From: Zhengitettix transpicula
Lineage: Eukaryota; Arthropoda; Insecta; Orthoptera; Tetrigidae
NCBI GenBank assembly: GCA_037074705.1
Contig: CM073590.1
Coordinates: 42,598,395-42,662,394 of the forward strand
DNA: 64,000 nt
Direction of reading: 5' to 3'
Of this stretch, positions 1 to 11,949 are shown piece by piece (position 1 is the stretch's first letter; each line of letters starts with the position of its first letter). A program made the position numbers and the translations under genes. The notes under the pieces were generated by a model that saw nothing but the letters and a program-made list of their open reading frames with translations, ran no database searches and was not told the DNA's origin.

Positions 1-261
1 TTATTAAAATATCCGGATCAAAATTAATGTATTAAAACAAATAAATATTGTGTAATATTAGTTCGTATTTAATTTAAAGCAGATAGATGTAAGAATAAAT
101 TCAGGTAATGTCCTTGGACCTCAGTTGTGTCTTGTACTCGTCAGACATCAGACATACCACTGTGAAAAAATATAACAATAGGGACATTCGTCGAAGATAC
201 TACCTCCCCCCTTCCACCCCGCTAGAAGCCTCAAATATTAAACAAAGCTACCTAACTAATC

Positions 262-735
262 TACAAAAATGAATAGTAAAAGTGAATGAGAACAAATCTG
301 CACACATTACATTCACTCTCCGCAAAGAAACCTGCCCTGTAGTCAGAATAAACACCAACAGTAACATACTTAGGAACACACTTACATACCTAACTGCCTT
401 GGTTATACTATATAACAAAAAAAGTTGAGACAGAGACAAGAGAAGAAAATCACGGCTAACTATAGAAAACAAAATCATCATCTACAAAGCCGTCATCAAA
501 GCAATATGGACTCGAACTACGGGGATGTGTATCTAAATCAAATATAGGAATCATCCAAATGAGCCAATCCAAGATACTCTGTCAAATTGCGAACGCTTCG
601 TGATATGTAATGAACCTCACGCTACACGTGCAACACAGAGTTGTAGACAAACATCGTAATCCACTACTGGACCAACTCCTAGAACCAGTGATCCGCAAAC
701 GACTGAAAAAGATGTTGCAAGTGAATTGTTTAAGT
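262..735 (+). pseudogene. Jockey-like non-LTR retrotransposon remnant, 3' end of ORF2
   Basis: The plus strand reads in broken frames as the tail of a Jockey-clade LINE reverse transcriptase. Successive pieces are ITFTLRKETCPVV (near 303), then NKIIIYKAVIKAIWT (near 469), then HRNPLLDQLLEPVIRKRLKKM-like sequence (651-718). These match, in order, the conserved segments after the RT palm in Jockey-type ORF2 (the TFTLR..TCP block, the ENKLLLYKAILKPIWTYG block and the final HPNPLA..LL block). Frameshifts and stops separate the pieces and the RT core is missing, so this is a 5'-truncated dead copy. It lies in the SCYL2 intron downstream of the exon at 906-1020, in the orientation opposite to the gene. 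Confidence 0.75.
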
Positions 736-905
736 AATAGTTTTTTCATGTTTTAAATTCTACTCGGGATATAATTGGATATCTCCATGATCCCGTCTCT
801 TACTACCAGTATATCTGGCAGACGCCAACAATTTAGCTTATAGAATTATATATTATTATGATTGATAAACAAATATATTTATTATTATGATGTCAGAATA
901 CTCAC

Positions 906-1020
906 CCTAGGAATGTAGGGAAGCACTTCTTTAAGTGTGTTCCGATAAAAGTGCGACTTCTGCGTAGGGTCTTTCATGTTGATGACGTCGAGAAACTGCA
1001 GGGCGTGTACTGTAGGATCA
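906..1020 (-). CDS. SCYL2: SCYL2 homologue, internal exon (pseudokinase end / start of HEAT-like region)
   Basis: This 115-bp exon reads on the minus strand after a strong acceptor (ttgtttcag) and ends at AGG|GTGAGT. The first base completes a Ser codon begun by AG of the previous exon. The rest encodes DPTVHALQFLDVINMKDPT, then KSHFYRNTLKEVLPYIPR. This corresponds to the SCYL2 segment after the kinase C-lobe (in human, the stretch around QRDNLQKSQFFKGLPKVLP), which begins the HEAT-like repeats. SCYL2 (CVAK104) is a catalytically weak or inactive kinase-like protein that associates with clathrin-coated vesicles and AP2 in endosomal traffic (family knowledge). The exon ends in phase 0. The next exon lies beyond position 1 of the window. 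Confidence 0.92.
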
Positions 1021-3065
1021 CTGAAACAACAAAAGTCGCATTTTGAACAAAAGAAAAGTTGAGAGATATTGTGAAAATACCAACAATCTCATTCAAGTTT
1101 ACTTTAAAGCGATGGCATAAGTGAGAACAAATGCCAGAAAGATAAGAAGGACGCTGTTACGAAATAAAATTGTTTTACAAAATCTCAAGATGCATGATAA
1201 TAAAACGATTGGAGCCAAGCTCGGATAAATAACCATTAGCGAAAACGGTTTACTGGAAATTTATTGGATGGTGCATTTTTTGCATTCCGCCCATTCCACG
1301 AGTGACCAAGTTCGTCTACCTATTATCATTACTTATGCTGATAAATCATTATAAATATAATCGTTTACAAGTCTTCAAAAATGATAAAAGTATCTAAATG
1401 TTTGGCAAAAGTTTAAATTTGGAAAAAATACACTACTATCCAAAATTTTTAAAAAAATTGAAACAGCCTGTCCGAATTGTATAACTCATCAGTCGCTCCC
1501 TATGGGTATTCATTATTTTAATTAATCCATGTGTCTTAGTTGAGCTTAAGTACATCATAGCTCTAACACCAAAATCAAGTTCTGAATTTTAGAATCCGTT
1601 GTTAACCTTTGATATGAGAAGGCCTTCATTGAAAGTAAAATACTTATCGTCTTTGTTAAAAGTATAATAATTATATAAATATATAAATAAGTAGTCAAAT
1701 AACAGACAAACTTGAAATCCCCCATTACCATATGCAAATGATAACTGCAACATAAAATAATCCGTGATAATGGAACCTGATGGAAGTTCTATCCCAAATC
1801 ATTCCATAATTCCTTCTTGAAAAATCTCAAATGGATTCATTTAAAATATTACATTGAAATAACATTGTATAAAAGTTTTAAATACTACAGCAGGTTTAAA
1901 AATTTTCATTTACGGTTTTATGTAAATTAGCCTAAAAGAATTAAACCACAATAAAAAATAACAATTAATGTTGAAAACCAAACGATATCAAATCCGACAA
2001 ATAGATATTATACTCTCGATAACCACAAAATTACATCAAATTACGCCAACAGTTAGAAAGATTAATTTTCAATTAGACTGGAAGATATAAATGAAATTAA
2101 CCATACATTAGAAAATGGCGCATGCTGCAGACATTATTCGGTAGCTCGTCTGAGATTGTGCCACATCCACAAGTTTCTTCAGTTTTAATTACTCTCGCCA
2201 TTGCCATGATCTTCCCTCATTATCGTTCTTAATTAACGCCAGTGCTGCCGCAATACATTCACGGTTTCACATTTCAGAGGGTGGAGATTCGGGAGAACTG
2301 CGGTGGAGTTTGGGTCTCGAGGGGTGGATCTTTTTAAACAAAACTCGAGAAGACTAAAATAATTCACAGCCTTGAAATAAAACGTCATTATTCTAAGAGT
2401 TAACAATAGACGAAATTTAGTCTTTTACCCTTTTGAAAGGAAAGTTCGTTAATGAGGCGAAACAAATTTTATGTCTGATATTGTCCCCCATATGAAGAAC
2501 AATGTCGGCTCTCAGTATAAAATAAGTGTGGCACAACGAGTAATAGTAAAATTAATTCTGCTATACAAATCTACCACATAAGATTAAATAAAAAATTATT
2601 TTTTTCACTCTTGCTGCACATTGCCTGCCAAGCCGCTAAACTAGTGAATATATAGAAAAAATCTCAGCCCATAAGTATCATGACAAAGTACGCATTTATT
2701 ACACAATTCTTTAAGACAAAGTTGTCTGAGAATCTTAATAGTTATGAACATGTAGTGATATTACAGCTTATGAACAAGGATAGAGGAATCAATAAAAGTT
2801 AACTGAATGGATGTGGATAATTAGCTAAATACAAAAGTTATACAACTTAGGACATAAATGTCTAATAATAATAAAAGGTGAAATAAAATGATGACATAGA
2901 ATAAATATTGAATAATTTAATATCTAATTTTATACTTATATGAATTATTGTTGAAAATTTAAGTAACTGCAGTTTATTAGATGATTTTTCTCGTATCTCC
3001 GTCATTGAAAAAGTATACTGTTAGTTTAAATGTACATTCTAAATTAGTATTTAGAGTAATGCACA
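1021..3065. other. Intron sequence, no recognisable element
   Basis: This is the 3' part (in gene direction) of the 19.9-kb SCYL2 intron. It is AT-rich with only short chance ORFs, including one near 1555-1737 on the minus strand. I see no transposon termini, exon-like segment or RNA gene. Confidence 0.5.
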
Positions 3066-5160
3066 ATATATTAACTAAAGCAGAGTGTTTGTATGTATAT
3101 ATGTGTGAATGAATGTTTATCTGTATGTTCCTTATACAAATCTACACCGGTGCACTCAAATTTCACCAAATTTCGTACACGTGTTCTTTCCGACTGTCGT
3201 GGTGAAACGCGGGGGTGGAAATATTCAAACGTGCCAAAACAGCCGATATTTGTGTCGCATATATATTTTTAGGGGTCAAAGAGATTGATAATGTTTCTAC
3301 CGATGTTATCTGACTATAATTTCAACCCCTTACAGAATGGGAAAGGAGAAATGTTAGGGGTGGAATTTTTCAAAGATGTTAAATGATCATTATTGCGTGG
3401 GATCAATAATTGTCGGAGTCAATGACGTTCATAGTATTTATACCGAAGTTGATTGTCAACTTTCAACCGCTTTCGGCATGAGAAAGGAGCACGCTTACGG
3501 GTGGGGATGGAACCGTTCAAACATATTAAAACAGCCGATATTGTAGCCGGATAAATATTTTTAGGGATCAAAGAGATTGATAGTGTTTCTACATACGTTA
3601 CCTGAGTATAATTTGAACCCCTTACAGCATGGGAAAGGAGCACCGTTAGAGGAGGGGGTGGAGGGGAGTTACATGAAAATAACGTTAAAGCAACCGAAAT
3701 TCGAGTCAGATTGAAGGTAATGGATATCAATGAGTTTAATTATGACATACGACTAACGGTTTAACTCCCCCAAGGAGGGGCTGGGGGGGATGTACATTTT
3801 CAAACGTGTTAAACGGTCGATATTTTTGAGGAATAAATATTTGCTGGGGTCAATGACACTGATAGTACTTATACCGTTTTTTTTTTAATTTCAACCCCTT
3901 TCGGCATGAGAGGGGAGCACGCTGAGCGCTGGGGGTGGAGTGGAGTTGCAAGAAAATAACGCGAAAACATTCGAGATTGGAGTCAAATCTAAGGTAATGG
4001 ATGTCGATGAGTTTATTTATGACAACGTGAGCAATGCGCAAGGCAGGACGGTAATGGGAGGGGCTGGGCAGAGGTAGGCGGGAGTAGAAATTTTCAAACA
4101 TGTTATCCCGCCGACTTTAGCGTCAAATAAATATAATTCAGGAACAATGAGATTATTAAAATTTCTCTACATGTTCTCCGTGTATAATTTCAAACCCTTT
4201 CGGGTTTTGGAACTCTAAAGGGTTCGGGGTAGAGTTTCATTAGTTAAAAATTACGCAAAACAATGGAGATCGGTGTCAAATTCAGGGTTATAAATGTGTC
4301 TGAGTTTAATTAGGACATTCAATTGTCCATTTACCCCCAGGGGCGGAGGTGGACGGTGGTGAAAATTTGGAAACATGGAATCAAGGTGAATATTTGGTTT
4401 TAATAAATATTTCTCTAGGTTTATTCGATTGATAGTCGGAAACAATCGTGATATCGGTGTTATGGGTGTCGCGTAATTTATGTATCACAACCTGTGTAAC
4501 GCGCAGAGGTGGGTGGGCCTGGGCGGACGTCGGCGGGGTTAGAAATGTTCAAATACGTTAACCAGTCGATATTAGCGTTAAATAAATATTTTGAGGGTTC
4601 AAAGATAATGAAAGTTCTTTTACAAATGTTGTGTGTGTAAAATTGTAACCCATTTTCCATGAGAGATGCGTGAGTTTTGGAATGGGAGTGCATCCAACAA
4701 GAAAATAACGCTAAAATAACCGAGATTCGTGTCATATCGTGTTTATGGATGTCGCTGAGTTTATTTATGACAAACGTTCGGGTGTGGGCTGGGGTGTGAA
4801 GGGTTTGGCTGGCGTGAGCTGGGGTAGAAATTTTCATACATGTTAATCGGCCGTTTTTTGCTTTGAATAAATATATTTTGGGATCAATGAGATTCATAAA
4901 ATTTCAGTACATGTTCTCCGTGTTTAATTTCAAACTATTCCAGGCTAGGGAGGGGAGCACTCTTAAGGATTGGGTGGAGTTGCATTACATATAAATAACG
5001 CATAACAATAGAGGTTGGATCAAATACAGAGTTATGTGTGGCGCTGAGTTTAATTATGACATTCAATTGGCCATTTAATCCCCAGGGGTGGGGGTCGTCG
5101 GGGATGATTTTTTGTAAACATGAAATCGAGGTTGACATTTGCTTTTAATAATTATTTTTA
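3066..5160 (+). mobile_element. Helitron 5' portion with internal tandem units, 3' end missing
   Basis: The block opens with a degraded version of the 5' end seen at 33127 and 37226 (a TAAATAAAGCAGAG-type start, here ACTAAAGCAGAGTGTTTGTATG), then 'tacaaatctacaccggtg' and 'caaatttcgtacacgtgttc'. It continues as repeated units containing 'ttgatagtgtttctaccgatg', 'tttcaaccccttacggcatg'-like and 'gattcgagtcaaat'-like motifs, the same units that fill the complex at 12-20 kb. The expected GC-rich CTAG 3' terminus is absent near 5160. The 60-140 codon ORFs on the minus strand here repeat between units in several frames and are best read as repeat artefacts, not genes. Confidence 0.65.
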
Positions 5161-5559
5161 GAATTAATATGTTTGTGCATAATTTCAAAACTCTTTTACG
5201 TTTATAAATATCAGATGATCATTTAAGATATAAAATATTGTAAAAAGATTTTGGCGTTAATAAATGTTAATCTAAAGCCATTAAATTGATTTCACAGCAC
5301 CTTTAATAATAGTGATATAAATAAATTGATATGAGGAGCTATTAAATAAAATAGTAATAATATAAGATTCTTAAATCGTGTTTACTATAAACTTTTAATA
5401 ATGATATATAATTAAACATTTCAAATAAAAATTAACAATATAAAATTTTGTAATATTAGGATAGTTTCAAAGAAAGAAAAGCGAGAACGAAAATCATATC
5501 TATACGGTACTTTGGAAGCTTGATTACCCATATGTTCGGAAATTTTGTTCCAAATGTAC

Positions 5560-6297
5560 GTTGGTAATTCAATAATTAGAGAAAAATTGTTCTAAGTTTA
5601 TTGCAGAAAATGTTCAACATGCATTCCATTATAACTGACAAGCTTAAGTACCGCTTGAGAAGTGTAAGATGGGTATCAAAGAATTTATCGGAATAACGCA
5701 AGCACACGATATTATGAGTGATCACAGAGGTAAAGAAGCTTTATGAACCAGAAGTGACCGTTTCCTGAACAAGATTTTAATCCGTGAGGAAACTTGGGTT
5801 CATTATTTCCAGCCAGAATCTAAAAGGAAAAGCATGGAATAATATTAGCTCTTCTGTCACAAAGATGTAAAAAAAAACATCAGCATGAAAAGTAATTTTG
5901 ACGGCGTTATGGGATGCTCTAGGTGCAGTTTTCTGTATATGTAGTTATGTGCAGTTTAAATAAACAATAGTACTAGAAAATATGTTGATCTCAGAAGAGG
6001 CGTGATTCTCCTGCAAGACAATGCATGCCCTCATCCCGGTTTAGGCGACATTCGATTTTCACTTGAATTGGTGCACTGATGAAGGCATTAGTACGACGGA
6101 AGAAATTCCAGAACAACGTGGATGTCACAAATCGTGGATAAATGGCTCAATAAACATGACAAAGATTTCCTAGTAGCGGGTATAAAAAAGATAGTTAACA
6201 GATGGGTCAAGAGCATCAATTTTGGTGAAAAAAGTTGCATTATTTTACAATAAACTTTTTCTACAAGAATTTGTCCCTTGAATTATTGAATGACCCT
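5560..6297 (+). pseudogene. mariner-family transposase remnant
   Basis: The plus strand retains broken transposase blocks. Near 5768 it reads NKILIREETWVHYFQPESKR, matching the mariner TGDETWVHHYEPESKRQSMEW block that carries the first catalytic Asp; the Asp position here is Glu. Near 6002 it reads GVILLQDNACPH, matching the V-LLQDNARPH block with the second catalytic Asp. Stops (one follows KSME directly) and frameshifts separate the blocks, so it cannot make an active enzyme. The final bases near 6290 (tgaatgaccctcgta) look like the tail of such an element. Inverted terminal repeats are not clear, so the outer limits are approximate. Confidence 0.75.
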
Positions 6298-7341
6298 CGT
6301 ATACGTATCTTCAGTGGACGAATGCATCTAGCACGGTAAATGAGGGCCGTGTAGCAGTAAAAGCTTACTCTGTCTGATTATGAGGTGGTGGGTGTGGTCG
6401 CCTCAATGTCTTCCCGCAAATCGTAAAGCGGCTATTAGCCGAGTGCTTGAATAATACAGCAGGCCGGAGACCCAGATTTCGGCATCTATTTCCCCAGAAC
6501 GCCTTGAGCGTTCAAGCTGGCCTGTGACGTTTCTTTATTCTTTGAGCACTCTCTCATGTGGCTGTAGGAAATGTTTACATAGGTACAAATTTTATGCTTG
6601 ACGAGAACTGTTTTTCAAAGAGAACCGTCTCACAAGTAGATTGCGATCCTCGGGCCAAAAAGTAATCAGAGAGGCAATACTTTCAACAGAGATGAGAAAC
6701 ATTTCGCTTTCGCATATTTGTGGAGTGATATCATAAATATAAATGGAATCTTATCATAAATATAAATTGAATTTACTTCAAGCATATATATACGAATCCA
6801 CTGCTCTAAAATAGAAAATACGTCACACTGCTCGTTACCGAAATGAAAAACTGTTGTCCTTATGGATATATGAACGATGAAGAATCTTATTAACATTATT
6901 TTATCTCTATACGATATATTGTAGCTCAGTCAAACCATGGGTAATGTCGACGTTATACAGAAATAAGAAAGATATATGTATCAAGATTTTCAAAAAACAA
7001 AACTAAAGAAACACGCCAGGAATGGCGGGAAATGGAATTGTGGGGTGTAAAGGAGTAAGCTTACTAGTAAATAAATATACTTAATGAAAACTTGGTTTAT
7101 TTTCAATATATAGGAAATAATATTTAACTGTAGTTAAAGTAAATTTGTCAACCAATTGAAATATTTACGACAAATATTTCAATATAACAATACGTAGTTC
7201 ATGTTTAAAGTTGTATCATTAGTATTCAAACATAAATTTTTCTCTTTATATTGCGTTCGTTGTGTGCATTATAACAAATTTTATTATTAGTGAAGCATAA
7301 TTCCTACCACAAAGTCAGTACACGGGGTTTTCAGTCATAAT
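6298..7341. other. Intron sequence without recognised feature
   Basis: AT-rich DNA with one GC-richer stretch near 6360-6560 (around gaggtggtgggtgtggtcgc). That stretch has no open frame of note and matches no family I recognise. Nothing else is supported here. Confidence 0.4.
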
Positions 7342-7366
7342 TATATATATATATATATATATATAT
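7342..7366. repeat. (TA)n microsatellite, insertion site of the next element
   Basis: An uninterrupted TA tract that runs directly into the TGTAAT start of the LTR-like element at 7367. Confidence 0.95.
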
Positions 7367-8168
7367 TGTAATGATAAAGATAGGCAATTAAAAGAATTAA
7401 GATTTACACATTTGAAATATATATTTTGGCCGGAGACAGTCGAGGAACTCAAAGTAAAGTTGGCGGATATCGGTGGGACGACAGTTTTTCGGAACAATTG
7501 TGTCTGGTGGTCAATACCGGAGCATTGCAAAGTGCAGTAAAGTAAATTCAGTGTGACATGGCCCGTAATGTGTTCAAAGTGAGAAGTGTGTTATAAAACC
7601 CCTACAATTGCGTGATACCGGTACAACTGTAAGTAGAGAGAAACATTTTAAATTCATCTTGTAAACGTTAAATAAGGATAGTACATGGTCAGATTTCGAT
7701 TTCAATTTCATGTTCCTTTATTTCGTTTCATTTTGATTGAATTTTTAAGGTTATAAAATTATTTGTTAATAGTGAATGGTAAAATTTTTACTGTACTTTA
7801 TTTAAAAAGGCCCAATTAACTACCCTGAGATGAGAGGAAAGGACATTGTGTATAAAAACATTGATGTAAAGTTTCAACAAGTAAATTTTGTTATTATAAA
7901 ATAAATATTTGTGCAGAATAAACCAATTGTTTAAGAGATCTGAACCATGGTAATTATTTAAAGATCCTTTCATTCAATAACTTCAATAATTATGCCCATT
8001 CATTTCAATTAATAATAAAGTATTTTGCATATTACATTCATGGCGCCGTAACGTGCGCCAATTCATATAAATATTAAATAAATTAATATTGTGTATTACA
8101 TAAATGGCGTGACAACGTGAGGCAAAATCACTTTAAATTCATCCAAATAATTCAATATATTGTGTATT

Positions 8169-8171
<3 letters not shown>
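7367..8171. mobile_element. LTR-like element A (TGTAAT...ATTACA), solo, in TA tract
   Basis: It starts TGTAATGATAAAGATAGGC after ATAT and ends TGTGTATTACA before ATAT. It shares with seven other copies in the window the internal landmarks 'gtcagatttcg' (near 7691) and 'cccaattaactaccctgaga' (near 7811). Near its 3' end, ATTACA occurs three times (ending at 8036, 8100 and 8171). The first two are each followed by a PBS-like segment (TGGCGCCGTAACGTGCGCC and TGGCGTGACAACGTGAGGC). No coding capacity is visible. The TG..CA termini, the 4-bp ATAT flanks and the PBS-like motif point to a solo LTR of a Ty3/Gypsy-type element; no element-encoded RT was seen, so the class is inferred. Confidence 0.7.

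Positions 8172-8211
<40 letters not shown>
8172..8211. repeat. (AT)20 microsatellite between two LTR-like elements
   Basis: A pure 40-bp AT tract that separates the end of element A (ATTACA at 8171) from the start of element B (TGTAAT at 8212). Confidence 0.97.
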
Positions 8212-8214
<3 letters not shown>

Positions 8215-9200
8215 AATAATAATTAGAGGCAATTAGAGAAGTAATAATTGGGAAATTGCAGTAAATTGTTATCGCCGAGAATATAAACACAACAATGGGT
8301 AAAACATGTACAGGCGAGCCTTTGTCGGCGGCGAGAGTTTCAGCTACGGGGCTCAGAATTAGAGTTGCAAACAGAATTTCATCGAGAAAAGGTCGCGGGA
8401 GATTTACATAAAAAATTTGGACACAGAATACGATAAAGTAATAGTCGCAGGAAAATAATTCAATAAGTAAAGCTGCAGGTAGAACGTCAACTAGTAGAGA
8501 CAGTTATAAAATTTCGTCAAGAAGGAGTGAATAACATTCTGATTGACCCTTAATCAGAACAAGAACTACAATATTTACTGGAGAGCGAGAGCGAGAGAGA
8601 GAGAGACTTAATGCAGAGGTCCACAGTGTTGTACGGAGTAATTGTGTGAGGTGAAATATACAAAAGTAAAGAAAACTGTAAGTATTGAGAGAAATTTTAT
8701 AAAATTTATTGTAAAAGTTAAATAAGGATCAAATCGTCAGATTTCGGATTCACGTTCATTTTGTTGTTAAATGCTAATCAATCTGAATGTTGTAAATTTT
8801 GATTGCTAATTTGAAATTAAGAAAAGTTTTGTTTTTTATTTAAAAGGCCCAATAAACGACCCTGAGACAAGAGTAGATAAGTTTGTAAAATAGTAAGAAC
8901 ACGAATGTAAAATAATCACATCAAGAAAATTTGTTATTGTTAATTTAAATAAATTAATTGTTTACTGAGGTTTAAATTCTGTAATTATTTAACATCCTTT
9001 CATTTTAATTTAATAAATAAATTCATCCTTTAATTAACCATAATAATCCGTTTAATTATTTGAGTATTACATTAATTGGCGTGCCAACGAGAGGCAAATT
9101 AATTGTTAATTAATTAAAATCTTTTAAGTATTACATTTTGGCTTCAACGTGTGGCAGAATCATTTTATTTCATTAATTTAATTCATTAATAGTAATTACA
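8212..9200 (+). mobile_element. LTR-like element B, probable 5' LTR
   Basis: It starts TGTAATAATAATTAGAGGC right after an AT tract and carries the shared landmarks 'gtcagatttcgg' (near 8739) and 'cgaccctgaga' (near 8857). ATTACA-type ends occur at 9071, 9135 and 9200, 64-65 bp apart. Each is followed by a PBS-like motif: TTGGCGTGCCAACGAGAGGC, TTGGCTTCAACGTGTGGC, then TGGCGTCCAATGTGTTGGC. Unlike the other copies it runs on into an internal region with gag-like sequence, so it is read as a 5' LTR in plus orientation. The exact LTR/internal boundary is a choice among the three ATTACA ends. Confidence 0.7.
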
Positions 9201-9452
9201 TATTAGAAAATGGCGTCCAATGTGTTGGCACGTATCTGATAGATAAAGAACATTGGATAGAATGAAACGAAATCTGACGATAAACCGGGATATTGGTGTA
9301 AAACAGTATTTGTTAGGATGTGCATGCAATATTTTGCGACTTTTATGCGTGTGGAAGTTAGAGGTTTAGTAAAAAGGAAGAAAAATTATTATACGTGCAT
9401 TTGATTTTAAAGATAGTTTTTTTAAGCATTAGTTAGATTTAATTGAATGATA

Positions 9453-10351
9453 ATGGATTCTAAAATAAATATGGGAGGGTATAGTGGAAATATGGCGACA
9501 TTAGAGTATTTGGAAAGATTGAGGGAGGAGAATAAAAGTATAGCTGATTTATGTAGGAAAAATGATAAAAGCATAGCATAATTGCGGGAGGATACTAATA
9601 AAATTTTTGCAGATTTAAGTAAGAAAATGGATAAAAATTGGGCAGACTTAAGAGAAAATATGAATAAAAGCTTAGCAGATTTAAGGGAAGATAAAAATAA
9701 GAATATGGCAGAATTGAAGACAGATTTAATGGAATGGAGAAAAGAAAATAATTAGGGTAAGGATAAAATTCTTGAGCGTATTAAAGTGGGCAGTACAGAG
9801 ATAAAATCTGATTCTATAGAAAAATTAAATAAGGATGATGTAAAGAGTGAGACAGAAACATGTGAAGTGGCAAATAAAGAGGGGTTATGGGAGGATAAAT
9901 GTGATGAAATTGTTAATGAAATGGAAGTGGTAGTGAAAATAATTTAATTTTGATGGGGCATAAAGCTGATGATGATACTGGAGAGATTAAAGTGTTAAAT
10001 ATTGATGATGTTGACAAGCAGAAATATGAAATATTGGGAGAGATAGTGGCAAATGTCAATGAAATAGAAAATAATGAGGGAATAGAAATATTGCAGAGAG
10101 GAATTGAGAATCAAAACAATACAGAAATGTTTGTTTACAAACAAGCTAAAGTGAGAACAGCTGATGGAAGTGTTGCAAGAACATTTAGAAATCGAGAAAT
10201 AAAATTTATACTGATAAAACAGATGGGACTTAAGAATTTAAAACGAGTTAGTGGAAGTTTTGAATATTATTTAAATATAGAACTTAGTAATAAGACTGTA
10301 ACATTAATGAACGGAGGAATGGGAAAACAAAAAACAAATGATTGGAGATGA
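9453..10351 (+). pseudogene. gag-like coiled-coil ORF of element B, degraded
   Basis: From ATG at 9453 the frame reads MDSKINMGGYS and soon becomes repeated coiled-coil sequence of the type ADLRENMNKSLADLREDKN. In-frame stops occur near 9579 and 9754 and the frame ends near 9946. A second frame, open from ATG 9953 to 10351, encodes an acidic then basic stretch (including VRTADGSVARTFRNREIKF) that I do not recognise. Position just after an LTR and PBS-like motif, plus the N-terminal coiled coil, suggests a Gypsy-type gag. No zinc knuckle, protease, RT or integrase follows, so the element is internally deleted or non-autonomous. Confidence 0.55.
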
Positions 10352-10903
10352 ACGTGGAATATATGGAAAATTTTGGGAGAATGTGGGTCAAGGCTTGTAT
10401 GAATTTAGAGACACTGGATAGATTAAATTACTCTTGATTAGAATATAAAGAAATCTAATTTAATTATTGATTTTTTAAAAAAAATTCTTTTCTTTAATAA
10501 ATAAGGTTATAAATAAGGATATTATTATAATGTAAATAGTGTAAAATATGAACTGTTGAGCAGAAAGGGGCGTGGCAGACTCAAGCAGTCACTTGAGTGA
10601 ATTTAACTTTAAATTGATACCTGCAAGTTGTGGAGATGTTGATTAGGAGTAAATGAATGATATTAGATTACCTATAATTATAAGTTCATTAGAATAATAT
10701 TAATTATTGGTAAATTTAAGAATTTTTAATGATGAGGAGGTGTGGTTTCTCAAGTTAAGTTATTTTACTTTATTGTTTTGGGGCAGCCACAAGTATTTAA
10801 TTAATTGTAATATGTGGCAAATAAAATGCTCTGGCCTCAAAGTTACGACGCCAATAATTAAAGAAACAATTTGTTAGTTCATGAAATATTTATAATCTCA
10901 ACA
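10352..10903 (+). mobile_element. Rest of the internal region of element B, non-coding
   Basis: AT-rich DNA following the gag-like frame, up to the TA tract at 10904, with no open frame or pol motif. It is assigned to element B only by position; no 3' LTR of B is evident. Confidence 0.35.
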
Positions 10904-10936
10904 GTATATATACACACACATATATATGCTTATATA

Positions 10937-10992
<56 letters not shown>
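10904..10992. repeat. Compound TA/CA microsatellite
   Basis: TA repeats with CA interruptions (acacacacatatatatgc) extending to 10992. Confidence 0.95.
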
Positions 10993-10996
<4 letters not shown>

Positions 10997-11948
10997 AACA
11001 TTACAATCAGTCGGTGTTGGGCCTTTTGTCATTCTGTATTTGCTTTGCCTTTTGTAGTGCTCCGCCGACAGTGTTCAGTTGCGTTGGAAGAAATAGAAAA
11101 AAATCCCGGAGTTTTGAAAATTGACACAATTGATTCTTGGCTTATTAGTTCTGGTGGTAGGAGGTCGAGCTAGGGGAAGAGGGACCTTTAAATGTTCCGT
11201 TTTTTTTTTAGTTTTTTGCTCATATCTACGAAACTATCACTCGTAGCGAAGAATTGCTAAAAGTTGAAGTTGATAAAATTAACTATTAAAGTATTATTAA
11301 ACATTTTTTACGTAAGAGCAACGGTTTCGGAGTTATAGGGTCGAGTAAGTAATAAAAATTTAAAAAATCGTGCTTTATTTACATTTTATTGTTAAATAAT
11401 ATGCTTATGAATTTTTTAATATTTATTAGTAATGAAAAATATACATTATTTAGAAACAATTTTTCTGTGAATGTAGACCGATAGTTTTGGATCCATTAGC
11501 ATTAAAAGGATTTGTGTGTACCAAAGTACAGGTGCTTCAGTTGTAAATGGGGATGCGTCGGGCTGGTTTGGGTTGATCAGACCCCACACTCCACTTCAGC
11601 CAAGCACACCCCTTCTTATTTCACATTCTATTCTCATGAGTCCGTATGACGAGTCAGGAGTCTGGAGTCTGGATACCGCAAGGATAAAGTGTATGTGTTT
11701 GTGAAGTGTGTGTGAAAATCTGTGTAATTTTATACACAGAGTAAAGTGTGTTCCCGAACTCCAAATATAAAATTGTAAGTAACGAATTAATGATAAATTC
11801 TGTAAATGTTAAATAAAGGTAATTAGTCAGATTTCGTTTATTTTAACTTCATATTCCGTGTATTTGTTTAAATTGTAAATTTTATTGTATTTTGTTCTTC
11901 TTATCAACCCAGTGAAGACCATGAGATATAGAGTTTGATTTATTGAGA
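10993..11948. mobile_element. Dispersed repeat (R1copy1) fused to a truncated LTR-like 3' half
   Basis: Two parts can be seen. 11130-11610 is shared with 37622-38045, with landmarks 'actatcac', 'agcgaag', 'gaccgatagttttgga' and 'gggctggtttgggttga'. 11680-11948 resembles the 3' half of the TGTAAT LTR family ('agtcagatttcgtttatttt' near 11829 and 'cccagtgaagaccatgaga' near 11910). The LTR-like part stops abruptly at the ACTAG of the Helitron end at 11949, so the Helitron complex appears to have inserted into it. Confidence 0.6.
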
Positions 11949-11949
11949 A

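Noticed and set aside
3419..5138. Minus-strand ORFs of 64-139 codons as genes
   Set aside because: They fall in Helitron satellite units with related peptides in several frames.
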